DNA of 10,350 bases from Syntrophorhabdaceae bacterium PtaU1.Bin034 (GTDB taxonomy: Bacteria > Desulfobacterota_G > Syntrophorhabdia > Syntrophorhabdales > WCHB1-27): assembly GCA_002067405.1 (NCBI GenBank), contig MVRP01000145.1, positions 1-10,350 of the forward strand, given 5' to 3'. Below the pieces are notes generated by a model. The model had not been told where the DNA came from. It saw only the letters and a list, made by a program, of their open reading frames with translations, and did no database searches. Below are positions 1 through 6,394 of the stretch, in pieces. How positions within the stretch are numbered: position 1 is the stretch's first letter; every line of letters starts with the position of its first letter. The translations under genes were made by a program, and so were the position numbers.

Positions 1-14
1 CGGTAACGAGGTGA

Positions 15-136
15 AGACGGTTTCAAGTCTCAGGTTTCAGGTTCCAGGCTAAGGGCCAAAGAAGGGAAGTGCAGGATGTTTCCGGTTCGCATCTTTAGCT
101 TGAGACCTGCAACCTGAGACCTGAAACCGTCTTTTT
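15..136. repeat. Long imperfect inverted repeat (intergenic hairpin, type A)
   Basis: The left arm (about 14-49) and right arm (about 100-135) are near-complementary over roughly 33 bp, starting with AAGACGGTTTCA on the left and ending with TGAAACCGTCTT on the right. The arms are made of degenerate 7-nt units of the type AGGTYTC. The loop is about 50 nt. The right arm runs straight into TTTTT (132-136), so a transcript from the left would end in a hairpin plus U-run, as in an intrinsic terminator, although the stem is unusually long. A decayed copy lies at 3543-3665. Confidence 0.8.
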
Positions 137-141
137 GTGTC

Positions 142-170
142 TTGACTCGTTTTTGGCGGTGTGTTACTCA
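142..170 (+). promoter_or_regulatory. Possible weak sigma-70 promoter for the reductase operon
   Basis: TTGACT (142-147) is followed after 17 nt by TACTCA (165-170). The -35 box is good (5 of 6) but the -10 box is poor. The site lies between the hairpin and the start at 213, the expected place for a promoter of the reductase-ferredoxin pair. Low confidence because the -10 box is weak. Confidence 0.25.
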
Positions 171-212
171 ATTCAAGGTTTCTTCATTCTTGAACAGAAC
201 AGGACGGCGATC

Positions 213-2141
213 ATGGAACGATATCCGCATATCTTTCAGCCGGGGACCATCGGCAAGCTGGCCGTGAAGAACAGGATAAAGTACGCGGCCACGGAGACGA
301 ACTTCCCGTACGGTGACGGCTATGTGAGCGAGCGCGAGGTCGCCTACATGGAGGCGCAGGCGAAGGGCGGGGCGGGCATAGTGACGACCCAGGGAGCCTA
401 CCCGGACAAGAAGGGCGAGGGCAAGGGCTTCAAGGGGATGATGTCCATCAATGACGACAGGTACATCCCCGGTCTTATGCGGATAGCCGATGTGATCCGT
501 GCCAACGGTGCCCTTTCGAGCATCCAGATACTCCATTGCGGAAGGGAAGGCGGGATCGAGCTCGACTATTGCCTCATGCCGTCTGTTGTTCCCCAGAAGT
601 TGTCCTATTTCAAGCCTCCCCGGGAGATCACGAAGGAAGAGATAAAACAGGCGGTGAGGGACCACGTAGCGGCGGCCCGGCGCGCTAGGGAAGCCGGGTT
701 CGACATGATAGAGCTCTCCGGCATCGTCGGTTACCTTCTCTCCACCTTCATATCACGGTATACCAACAAGAGGACCGATGAGTACGGCGGGGGCCTCAAG
801 GAACGGTGCCGGCTGATGGTGGAGGTCATCGAGGGCGTGAAGGCCGAAGTGGGCGACATGCCCGTGGGCATCCGGCTCTGCGGCCATGAACTCCTCGACG
901 ACAGGGGCGGCAACACCTTCGAAGAGAGTGTTGAAAGCTTCCGGATAGCCGAGGACGCAGGAGCGGATTACCTCAGTGTCACCGTGGGATGGCACGAATC
1001 ATCTCAGTCGGTCATCACGAGGGATGTTCCCATGGGCCACTGGCTTTACATAGCGGAGGCGGTGAAGAAGGCCGTCGACGTTCCCGTCATGATGGCCTTT
1101 CGGCAGTTTCTCCCCCATATCCCCGAGAAGGCGATCGCCGGCGGGCAGATAGATTTCGTGGAGATGTGCCGGCCCATGATAGCCGACCCCGAGTTTCCGA
1201 ACAAGGTCAGGGAGGGAAGGGAAGAGGAGATCGTCCCCTGCATCGCCTGCAACGTCTGTTTCTCGCGGCTTTACTACCACCAGCCCATCATGTGCTCCGT
1301 CCGTCCCAGTCTGGGACATGAAGGCGAAGAGGCGTGGGGATACTATGGGTTCAAGCCGGCGGAGAGGAGGAAGAAGGTCGTTGTTGTCGGTGGCGGGCCT
1401 GCGGGCCTGCAGTGCGCCGAGGTGGCGGCACGCAAGGGCCATGAGGTAACGCTCTTCGAGAAGAACGACAGGCTGGGCGGCAATATTCTCATAGCTTCCC
1501 GTGTCGATGGCGGCGCGGCGGAACTTCTGAGACCGATAGCGACCCTCGAGCAGCTCTGCCGCAAGGCGGGCGTTTCCATCAGGCTTGGCGTCACCTGTGA
1601 TCCGTCGATGGTCGGCAGGGAGGCGCCCGACGTCCTCGTGGTGGCCTCAGGGCCGTCCATGAAGGGTCTGTCGAAGGGGGTCCTGACGCCTCACAGTGTG
1701 ATGGCGGCGGGGGAGAAGGTCGGGCCCAGGGTTGTCATCATTGGGGCAGGGGGCGTGGGACTTGGTGTTGCCGTTTACCTTCTTCGGAGCGGTGAATACG
1801 AGATCACCGTCATAGATGAAGCGGGAAAGCCCGGCAGGGATGTCAACCCCTTTTATTTCTGGCAGTACATGGCCCTCATGAGGAAACGGAAGGTCAGCTT
1901 CATGATGCGCACCGCTGTCAACTCCGTGGAAGACGTTCGGGTGCGTGTCACGGGACCCTCGGGCGAGGGGGTTGTCGAAGCCGACAGTGTCATAACGTCG
2001 CTCATGGCTCCGGAAGAAGGTGTATGGAAAGATACCGCGGGATCGCTTGCGAAAGAGGTGTATTTTATCGGGGACGCGAAGAAACCGAGGCGCCTTCTGA
2101 ACGCGATCCGTGACGGATACCGCTTAGGGATGGTGCTCTGA
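213..2141 (+). CDS. NADH:flavin oxidoreductase / 2,4-dienoyl-CoA (enoate) reductase-like
   Basis: A 642-aa protein of the FMN/FAD/[4Fe-4S] family that includes FadH, 2-enoate reductases and trimethylamine dehydrogenase. These enzymes pass electrons from NAD(P)H through FAD and the cluster to FMN and reduce an activated C=C bond. The FMN TIM barrel covers about residues 1-340, with the family segment TNKRTDEYGG after Y174. A cluster motif C343-x2-C346-x2-C349-x11-C361 (CIACNVC) follows, spaced more like trimethylamine dehydrogenase than E. coli FadH. Two Rossmann folds follow: GGGPAG near 393 and GAGGVG near 508. The usual family ending IGDAxxPRRLLxAI is present. The ATG at 213 is chosen because AGGA lies 8 nt upstream and the family's N-terminal sequence begins there; an upstream in-frame ATG at 135 lacks both. 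Residues corresponding to the common HGAHGY motif read SGIVGY. The stop overlaps the ferredoxin start. The substrate cannot be told from sequence. Confidence 0.9.
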   Translation: MERYPHIFQPGTIGKLAVKNRIKYAATETNFPYGDGYVSEREVAYMEAQAKGGAGIVTTQGAYPDKKGEGKGFKGMMSINDDRYIPGLMRIADVIRANGALSSIQILHCGREGGIELDYCLMPSVVPQKLSYFKPPREITKEEIKQAVRDHVAAARRAREAGFDMIELSGIVGYLLSTFISRYTNKRTDEYGGGLKERCRLMVEVIEGVKAEVGDMPVGIRLCGHELLDDRGGNTFEESVESFRIAEDAGADYLSVTVGWHESSQSVITRDVPMGHWLYIAEAVKKAVDVPVMMAFRQFLPHIPEKAIAGGQIDFVEMCRPMIADPEFPNKVREGREEEIVPCIACNVCFSRLYYHQPIMCSVRPSLGHEGEEAWGYYGFKPAERRKKVVVVGGGPAGLQCAEVAARKGHEVTLFEKNDRLGGNILIASRVDGGAAELLRPIATLEQLCRKAGVSIRLGVTCDPSMVGREAPDVLVVASGPSMKGLSKGVLTPHSVMAAGEKVGPRVVIIGAGGVGLGVAVYLLRSGEYEITVIDEAGKPGRDVNPFYFWQYMALMRKRKVSFMMRTAVNSVEDVRVRVTGPSGEGVVEADSVITSLMAPEEGVWKDTAGSLAKEVYFIGDAKKPRRLLNAIRDGYRLGMVL

Positions 2142-2332
2142 TGATCCCCGTTGTCGACAAGGAAACATGCACAGGGTGCGCGACGTGCTGGGAGGTGTGT
2201 CCTCCCGGTGCCATACTGTTCAGGGAAGGCAAGGCCATAATCGACGAAGACCTCTGCGAGGAATGCGGCTTCTGCGCCGCCGAATGCCCGGTGAAGGCGA
2301 TAGATATACCCTTTCCAACAAGAAAAGAGTAG
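2141..2332 (+). CDS. Small 2[4Fe-4S] ferredoxin
   Basis: A 63-aa protein with two complete bacterial-ferredoxin motifs: C10-x2-C13-x2-C16-x3-C20-P and C39-x2-C42-x2-C45-x3-C49-P. Each binds one [4Fe-4S] cluster, with the fourth Cys of each motif serving the other cluster in the known fold. The ATG overlaps the stop of the upstream reductase by one base (TGATG), so the two are almost certainly translationally coupled. The inferred role is electron donor or acceptor for the reductase, linking it to a low-potential electron pool. A cytoplasmic location is expected, since there is no signal peptide. A long hairpin begins right at the stop codon. Confidence 0.93.
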   Translation: MIPVVDKETCTGCATCWEVCPPGAILFREGKAIIDEDLCEECGFCAAECPVKAIDIPFPTRKE

Positions 2333-2495
2333 AAACCGCTTGAACCGCTTGAACGGCTTGAGCGTCAAAAAATCAAGAAACGAACTATCGCGGACCGGCA
2401 CCGGGTGGTATACGAGCAGGGTTGCATTCATTGTGCCCACCCTGGTCTTTCCCGTTCAAGCAGCTCAAGCTGTTCAAGCGGTTCAAGCCGCTTTT
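2331..2495. repeat. Long imperfect inverted repeat (intergenic hairpin, type B), likely terminator
   Basis: The left arm (about 2333-2374) is built from repeated CCGCTTGAA units and the right arm (about 2454-2492) from repeated GTTCAAGCG-like units. They pair over about 28 bp with a few mismatches, with a loop of roughly 80 nt. The right arm ends in TTTTT (2492-2496 region). It begins at the ferredoxin stop codon, so it probably also ends that operon. The layout matches the hairpin at 15-136 but the repeat unit differs. Confidence 0.8.
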
Positions 2496-2504
2496 TCTTC
2501 CCCT

Positions 2505-2530
2505 TAATCTATTCCCACATCCTCCGATAA
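2505..2530 (+). promoter_or_regulatory. Possible sigma-28 (FliA-type) promoter of cheV
   Basis: TCCGATAA (2523-2530) matches the flagellar sigma-28 -10 consensus GCCGATAA at 7 of 8 bases. TAATCTAT (2505-2512), 10 nt upstream, is a 5 of 8 match to the -35 TAAAGTTT; the usual spacing is about 11. It lies 55 nt before the cheV start. The chemotaxis context supports it, but the -35 box is weak. Confidence 0.4.
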
Positions 2531-2584
2531 CAATACAGATGTGTGTATTCCGATTACCGCGCTGACACAGCCAAAGGAGGGGTT

Positions 2585-3544
2585 ATGGCCCAGGGGACGT
2601 CGAATATTCTTCTCGAAACGGGGACAAATGAGGTTGAGATACTGGAGCTGTATATCGATGAGGAAGGGTATCGCGGCTACTACGGTGTCAATGTCGCGAA
2701 GGTCATAGAGATCATTCCCGTTCCAAAGAACAAGATAAATCCGCCGGATTCGAAGAAAGGGATGGTTTCGGGTCTTTTCAACCATCGGAACAAGGTGGTG
2801 GTCCTCATAGACCTCGCCGTCTGGTTGGGAAAGACGAGGGTGGAGACAAAGCCCTGCAACGTCCTCATAACGGAATTCAACAACGTCGTGACGGCCTTCA
2901 TGGTGTCGGGCGTCACGCGGATACACCGCGTCACCTGGCAGGACATAAAGCCTCTTGACGGCTACATGGAGAACGTGAGCGATGCTGTAACGGGTGTCAT
3001 CGAACTCGAGAACAACCTCGTTTTTCTCCTTGATCTCGAGAAGGCCATCGCGGAGCTGAATCCCGAACTGGCGCTGAAGGCCCCTTCGGCGGCCGCGGAG
3101 GGACGCCTGGAATTCAGTCTCGAGAGACCTATAAAGGTGCTACATGCCGACGATTCCAACGTGATACGGCACAACGTGCGGGCCCGCCTGGAAGAGCACG
3201 GACATTTCACCGTCCATTCGGTGGGCAACGGCGAGGAGGCGTGGAACCATCTGGTGAGCCTGAGGGAAAAGGCCCTGGCCGAAGGGGTTGGCATGACGGA
3301 ACTCGTGGACGTGGTCCTCACTGACATAGAGATGCCCGGCATGGATGGTTACCACCTGTGCAAGAGGATCAAGGAATCGGCGGAATTCAAGGACATTCCC
3401 GTCATCCTCTTCTCGTCTCTCATCACGGACAAGCTCATCCATAAGGGCCAGTCCGTGGGCGCCGACGGTCAATTCTCGAAACCCGACCTCAGCCTCCTAT
3501 CCTTCATGAAGGACCTCGTGGAGAAAAGACAGAAGGCAGCATAA
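2585..3544 (+). CDS. cheV: Chemotaxis coupling protein CheV (CheW-REC)
   Basis: A 319-aa cytoplasmic protein with the CheV architecture. A CheW-like coupling domain (about residues 10-165) links chemoreceptors to the CheA kinase. A C-terminal receiver domain (about 183-310) follows. The receiver keeps all key residues: acidic pair D189-D190 (HADDS), phospho-acceptor D247 in LTDIEMPGMDG, S277 in the switch position and K299 before Pro. In known CheV proteins, phosphorylation of the receiver modulates receptor-kinase coupling and adaptation. The ATG at 2585 is chosen because a strong AAAGGAGG lies just upstream (2573-2580); an in-frame start at 2543 has no such site. It appears monocistronic, flanked by intergenic hairpins on both sides. 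No other che or fla genes are visible in the window. Confidence 0.95.
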   Translation: MAQGTSNILLETGTNEVEILELYIDEEGYRGYYGVNVAKVIEIIPVPKNKINPPDSKKGMVSGLFNHRNKVVVLIDLAVWLGKTRVETKPCNVLITEFNNVVTAFMVSGVTRIHRVTWQDIKPLDGYMENVSDAVTGVIELENNLVFLLDLEKAIAELNPELALKAPSAAAEGRLEFSLERPIKVLHADDSNVIRHNVRARLEEHGHFTVHSVGNGEEAWNHLVSLREKALAEGVGMTELVDVVLTDIEMPGMDGYHLCKRIKESAEFKDIPVILFSSLITDKLIHKGQSVGADGQFSKPDLSLLSFMKDLVEKRQKAA

Positions 3545-3665
3545 AGACGGTCCCAGGTCTCAGGTCCCAGGTCTCAGGTTAAAGGCCAAAGAAACACGCT
3601 CTCTGTAAGGTTCCGATGCCCTAGTCAGTAATTGTGTTGACAACCGGTCCCCTTTCACCGTCTTT
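3543..3665. repeat. Decayed copy of the type A hairpin repeat
   Basis: 3543-3593 repeats the left part of the element at 14-62: AAAGACGGT, then AGGTCTC-type units, then GGCCAAAGAA. The matching right end survives only as ACCGTCTTT (3657-3665), which pairs with 3543-3551; the rest of the right arm no longer pairs well. The element begins over the cheV stop codon. Confidence 0.65.
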
Positions 3666-3693
3666 CTTTGGCGACCGGCGACCCTCTTTATCC

Positions 3694-3720
3694 TTGACAC
3701 CCGGGTGGTCGTTATATAAT
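3694..3720 (+). promoter_or_regulatory. Sigma-70 promoter of the exported-protein gene
   Basis: Perfect TTGACA (3694-3699) and perfect TATAAT (3715-3720), separated by 15 nt, which is shorter than the ideal 17. It lies about 100 nt before the gene starting at 3822 and gives it its own promoter with a leader of roughly 95 nt. A second TTGACA at 3636-3641 has no good -10 box. Confidence 0.65.
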
Positions 3721-3821
3721 CTGCATTTTAAGGTTTCGACAGGTGACGGGGCGGTATTCGGCAGGTGGAGGAGACCGTCGTTGTCAAGCGCGTGCACAAC
3801 GATCAAAAAGGAGGGGGAATG

Positions 3822-5060
3822 ATGAGTAACAGTGATCTTTCCTGGAAGGCCGTAGTATCAGGTATCCTGTGCATCTTCGCGTTGGTTGTGTGGTCAGGGA
3901 CGGCTGATTCGGCGGAGAAGGCCCCCGTGGCACGCTACTGGATGAGCGTTTCCACGGAGAAGAGCGGCTTTCCCGGAATGCCTTCCGGTGCCAGCGGCGG
4001 GATGTCGGGTATGATCGGCGGTATGCTCGGCATGGGCGGAGGTGGTGGTTCGGGAAAGAGGCTTGAGCTGAAGGTATCTTCTCCGAAGACCCCGCCGGCC
4101 GACCCCCAGGCAACCCACGACATTCCTCCGGGACAGAACATGGGGCCGACTCTCCCGCTCGTGACACCCGAGCCGGCGGGTCCGGGCCGGGCGCAACCCG
4201 TTGAGAGGACGGAGAGGCCGCAGAACATTGAAAAGCCAAAGATGCGCATGCTCATATACTGGGGCTGCTCGGAGACGGTGAGACCGGGTCAACCCTACGT
4301 CATCGACACGGAGAAGATGAACCCGGCCGATTTCGGAAAGGCCTTTCAGGGACGGCAGGTATCGATGCAGAACCCGCCTTCGGCCCGTCCGGGCTGGGCA
4401 TACGCGGATTGGCCGAACAGGAAAGACTCGAAGCAGGTCCCGGCGGACAGTTCGCTGGCCGGCAACCATTTTGTCCACGGCAACTATCTTCCCGACATAC
4501 GTTTTGCCATAGACCCGGGTCATGATTTCATGGCGCCCGTCGAATTTGTTTCGACAAGGGGCGGTCCCCAGGATAGCTTTCAGTTCCAGTGGAATGCCAT
4601 CCCCACAGCGACGGGCTATTTCGCGACCGCAATGGGGCACGAGGAGAAAACAGGCACGATGATCATCTGGAGCTCCAGTGACATCCGTGAGGCCGGGTAT
4701 TCGCTCATGGACTTCCTTCCCGATGAAGATGTGCGGCGCCTCGTCAGGGACAGGGTTGTGATGGCACCCTCAACGACGCAGTGTGTCGTGCCGAGAGGCA
4801 TTTTCAAGGACGCCGGAGGCGCCATGATCCAGTTCATAGCCTATGGGGATGAACTCAACATTGCCTATCCGCCGCGTCCGAAAGACCCCATCTGGGCCGT
4901 GAAGGTGAGACGCAAGTCAACGTCCATGCTGCCACTCATGGCGATGGAAGGCCGCGGGCAGGGCAGGGCACCGGGCGACGAAGGCGCTCCTCCCCCCGAA
5001 AAGAAGGAGGATGAGGGAATAACACCGGGTAAGTTGTTGAAAGGTATATTCAAATGGTAA
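3822..5060 (+). CDS. Exported Gly/Met-rich protein of unknown function
   Basis: A 412-aa protein. Residues 8-28 form a signal peptide: a Lys, then a hydrophobic core AVVSGILCIFALVVW. Cleavage is likely near A28 or A31, so it is predicted to be periplasmic or secreted. After a conserved-looking RYWMSV segment comes a low-complexity Gly/Met stretch (about 50-78), then a Pro-rich linker (about 85-130). A globular part follows, with LIYWGC at 144-149 and Trp and aromatic residues spread through to about 365. The C-terminus is charged and low in complexity. The mature protein has only two cysteines, C149 and C321, which could form a disulfide. I recall similar RYWM / GMPxGASGM / YWGC proteins as uncharacterised in other proteobacteria, but no function is known to me. 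The start is set by AGGAGG (3809-3814), 7 nt before the second of two adjacent ATGs (3819 and 3822). Confidence 0.8.
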   Translation: MSNSDLSWKAVVSGILCIFALVVWSGTADSAEKAPVARYWMSVSTEKSGFPGMPSGASGGMSGMIGGMLGMGGGGGSGKRLELKVSSPKTPPADPQATHDIPPGQNMGPTLPLVTPEPAGPGRAQPVERTERPQNIEKPKMRMLIYWGCSETVRPGQPYVIDTEKMNPADFGKAFQGRQVSMQNPPSARPGWAYADWPNRKDSKQVPADSSLAGNHFVHGNYLPDIRFAIDPGHDFMAPVEFVSTRGGPQDSFQFQWNAIPTATGYFATAMGHEEKTGTMIIWSSSDIREAGYSLMDFLPDEDVRRLVRDRVVMAPSTTQCVVPRGIFKDAGGAMIQFIAYGDELNIAYPPRPKDPIWAVKVRRKSTSMLPLMAMEGRGQGRAPGDEGAPPPEKKEDEGITPGKLLKGIFKW

Positions 5061-5082
5061 AGAAGAGAGCTAATGGATGATA

Positions 5083-5141
5083 GGTAATAGGTAATAGGTG
5101 AGAGAGGCATTTCCATAACCCATAACCTATTACCTATTACC
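5083..5141. repeat. Perfect inverted repeat (intergenic hairpin, type C)
   Basis: GGTAATAGGTAATAGGT (5083-5099) and its exact complement ACCTATTACCTATTACC (5125-5141) form a 17-bp stem with a 25-nt loop. Each arm is a tandem GGTAATA heptamer. It sits between the gene ending at 5060 and the one starting at 5156. There is no T-run on the plus side, so it is a less obvious terminator than types A and B. It may hide or shape the leader of the downstream gene. Confidence 0.85.
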
Positions 5142-5155
5142 CGCACTGTGAGTGC

Positions 5156-5794
5156 ATGAAGACCTGGAATGAGATAGTCGCTGAATTCGATGTCGCGGGC
5201 AAGCCGTTGACGAAGGAGCTTCTTGACAAGGCGGCGGTGGACTTAAGTGCCATGGGTGAGGCCTGTGTTCTTGCCCTGGGGCCGTGCGAAGGTCTCGACA
5301 AAATGCTCGCAAGGGCCGTCTCGGCCGATATCTCATCGCTTCTCCTTCCGTCTCTGATGGACAGGCTCAACGCCTCCGGCGAGGATCTTCCCTTTCCCCG
5401 GGACAGGGTCCTCACCTTCGTCTGCGGCATCTGGTTCCTGACGTCAGTGGTCCCCCGGCTCAACGATGAGGGGATGCCCGTGGATATGCACGATCTCGCG
5501 CGGGAATTGGGAAGGTTTTTCTTCATGCCTTACGACGAAGAGAACAGGGAAGGCCTCGTCAGGATCGGTATCCAGTACTGGAAGGAACTGCGGGAACAGC
5601 CGCCCGCCTCAGTCATCGAGTGGGATCGGGCGTTCTCCCAGATGGTCTTCATCCACTACGAACAGATGACGAACCGCACCATCGACCTCGGCGACTTCGA
5701 CCTCACAGGGAGCATCGGCAAGATGCTCACCGTCTTCCTCTCGTCCGCCTTCACCCTCCCATCCCCGCCGGAGAGCGGTTCGGAAGCCACCTGA
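5156..5794 (+). CDS. Uncharacterised 212-aa protein
   Basis: I do not recognise this protein. It is rich in Leu, Asp and Glu, has no signal peptide or clear membrane segment, and looks mostly alpha-helical and cytoplasmic. The most hydrophobic stretch (LTFVCGIWFLTSVV, about residues 86-99) is short and may be a buried helix. Its GC-rich codon use matches the chromosomal genes to the left, so it is probably a true resident gene. The ATG at 5156 has no good ribosome-binding site upstream, because the hairpin arm ends 14 nt before it; translation may depend on the hairpin or on an alternative start. It is the last chromosomal gene before the integrated element. Confidence 0.75.
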   Translation: MKTWNEIVAEFDVAGKPLTKELLDKAAVDLSAMGEACVLALGPCEGLDKMLARAVSADISSLLLPSLMDRLNASGEDLPFPRDRVLTFVCGIWFLTSVVPRLNDEGMPVDMHDLARELGRFFFMPYDEENREGLVRIGIQYWKELREQPPASVIEWDRAFSQMVFIHYEQMTNRTIDLGDFDLTGSIGKMLTVFLSSAFTLPSPPESGSEAT

Positions 5795-5978
5795 GGTACG
5801 GGCTATCTGACCGGAAGGGAAAGAGTCTAACGCATACAGTTCAGCCAAAGGCTTTGCAGCAATGGACGGCTAACAAGTTTACGGAAAAAATGGTCATGCA
5901 TGCAGTCTCACCAGGAGAGTGTTAGCAGGAGACACCTGAGAGGCCAGTTGGTGGTTTTCTGCGTGGATATTGAGATGT
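5795..5978. other. Non-coding stretch left of the tRNA remnant
   Basis: I see no supported gene, promoter or strong terminator here. Given the tRNA fragment that follows on the minus strand, this should be the original chromosomal sequence downstream of that tRNA gene. Confidence 0.5.
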
Positions 5979-6025
5979 TGGAGCCGACGATGGGAATCGA
6001 ACCCGCGACCTGCTCATTACGAGTT
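5979..6025 (-). other. 3' half of tRNA-Thr(CGT): element attachment site
   Basis: Read on the minus strand, this stretch gives an anticodon loop CTCGTAA (anticodon CGT, Thr), the 3' strand of the anticodon stem (TGAGC), the variable loop, a T arm with GGTTCGATTCC, the 3' acceptor strand CGTCGGC, a discriminator base and an encoded CCA (complement of 5979-5981). The 5' half is absent: the expected stem partner GCTCA is replaced by AT-rich sequence from 6025 onward. Tyrosine-recombinase elements commonly recombine in the anticodon loop of tRNA genes and leave exactly such a displaced 3' half. One T-stem pair (C against A) is mismatched, which fits a non-functional remnant. The orientation predicts an intact tRNA-Thr on the minus strand at the far right end of the element. 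Confidence 0.8.
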
Positions 6026-6026
6026 T

Positions 6027-6394
6027 GAAAAAGCAAAAATCCGCAAAGACCCCTCAAAAATCAACACAATCTAACCTCTTAAAACATAAAAAGAAACACA
6101 CTCAAAGTCGTTGATGGTCATTTAGGCACGTTGCGCTGAATTGATGCACGGTGGACAGCTGTGCGGACACCTGAGTGTGGACAAAGAAAAGCCACCGAAA
6201 ACTCTTGGCGGGGTGGTCCGGTGGCTGGGGTGGAAAGTGTGATTTCTAGGGATAAGGTTACATCCAAACTGCTCGGGAGTCAAGGAAGACAATCGGAACC
6301 ATACGAAGCCCTCCCCGCCGGTGGCGCAAGCGAGCCCTCCCACGCTCGCGCTAGCGCAAGCCGGCGCGTGACCGGGGAAGGGTTGACAGGAGAA
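6027..6394. other. Non-coding, structured leader of the rep gene; candidate replication origin
   Basis: The first part (6027-6120) is AT-rich, with CAAAAATC at 6034 and 6055 (21 bp apart), possibly arm-type recombinase sites. Then follow GTGGACA-like repeats at 6151, 6163 (one change) and 6177; a perfect 8-bp inverted repeat AGCCACCG/CGGTGGCT (6190-6197 and 6219-6226); and a GC-rich nested hairpin (6309-6382). Strong structure upstream of a HUH Rep gene is where a double-strand origin is often found. This role is inferred; no nick site could be identified. Confidence 0.4.
6309..6382. repeat. GC-rich nested hairpin upstream of rep
   Basis: CCCTCCCC (6309-6316) pairs with GGGGAAGGG (6374-6382) with one bulge. 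GCCGG (6317-6321) pairs with CCGGC (6361-6365). GCGC (6324-6327) pairs with GCGC (6354-6357). GCGAGC (6330-6335) pairs with GCTCGC (6344-6349) around an 8-nt loop. A 10-bp perfect palindrome GCGCTAGCGC lies at 6348-6357. Alternative folds are therefore possible. Confidence 0.6.

Noticed and set aside
15..136. CRISPR-like repeats in the heptamer arrays
   Set aside because: The units are 7-9 nt, adjacent and degenerate, with no spacers and arranged as inverted arms.
168..665. Minus-strand open frame opposite the reductase
   Set aside because: Shadow frame of a GC-rich gene with no motif and no start signal. The same applies to the long antisense frames at 999-1442, 1853-2440 and 3894-4640.
3636..3664. 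Second TTGACA as a promoter
   Set aside because: No acceptable -10 box at 15-19 nt; the site at 3694-3720 is far better.
5979..6025. A complete functional tRNA gene
   Set aside because: The acceptor 5' strand, D arm and 5' anticodon stem are missing, and one T-stem pair is mismatched.
6161..6394. In-frame 78-codon N-terminal extension of the Rep protein
   Set aside because: It translates the GC-rich hairpin into repetitive, low-quality sequence and has no ribosome-binding site; the ATG at 6395 is preferred.
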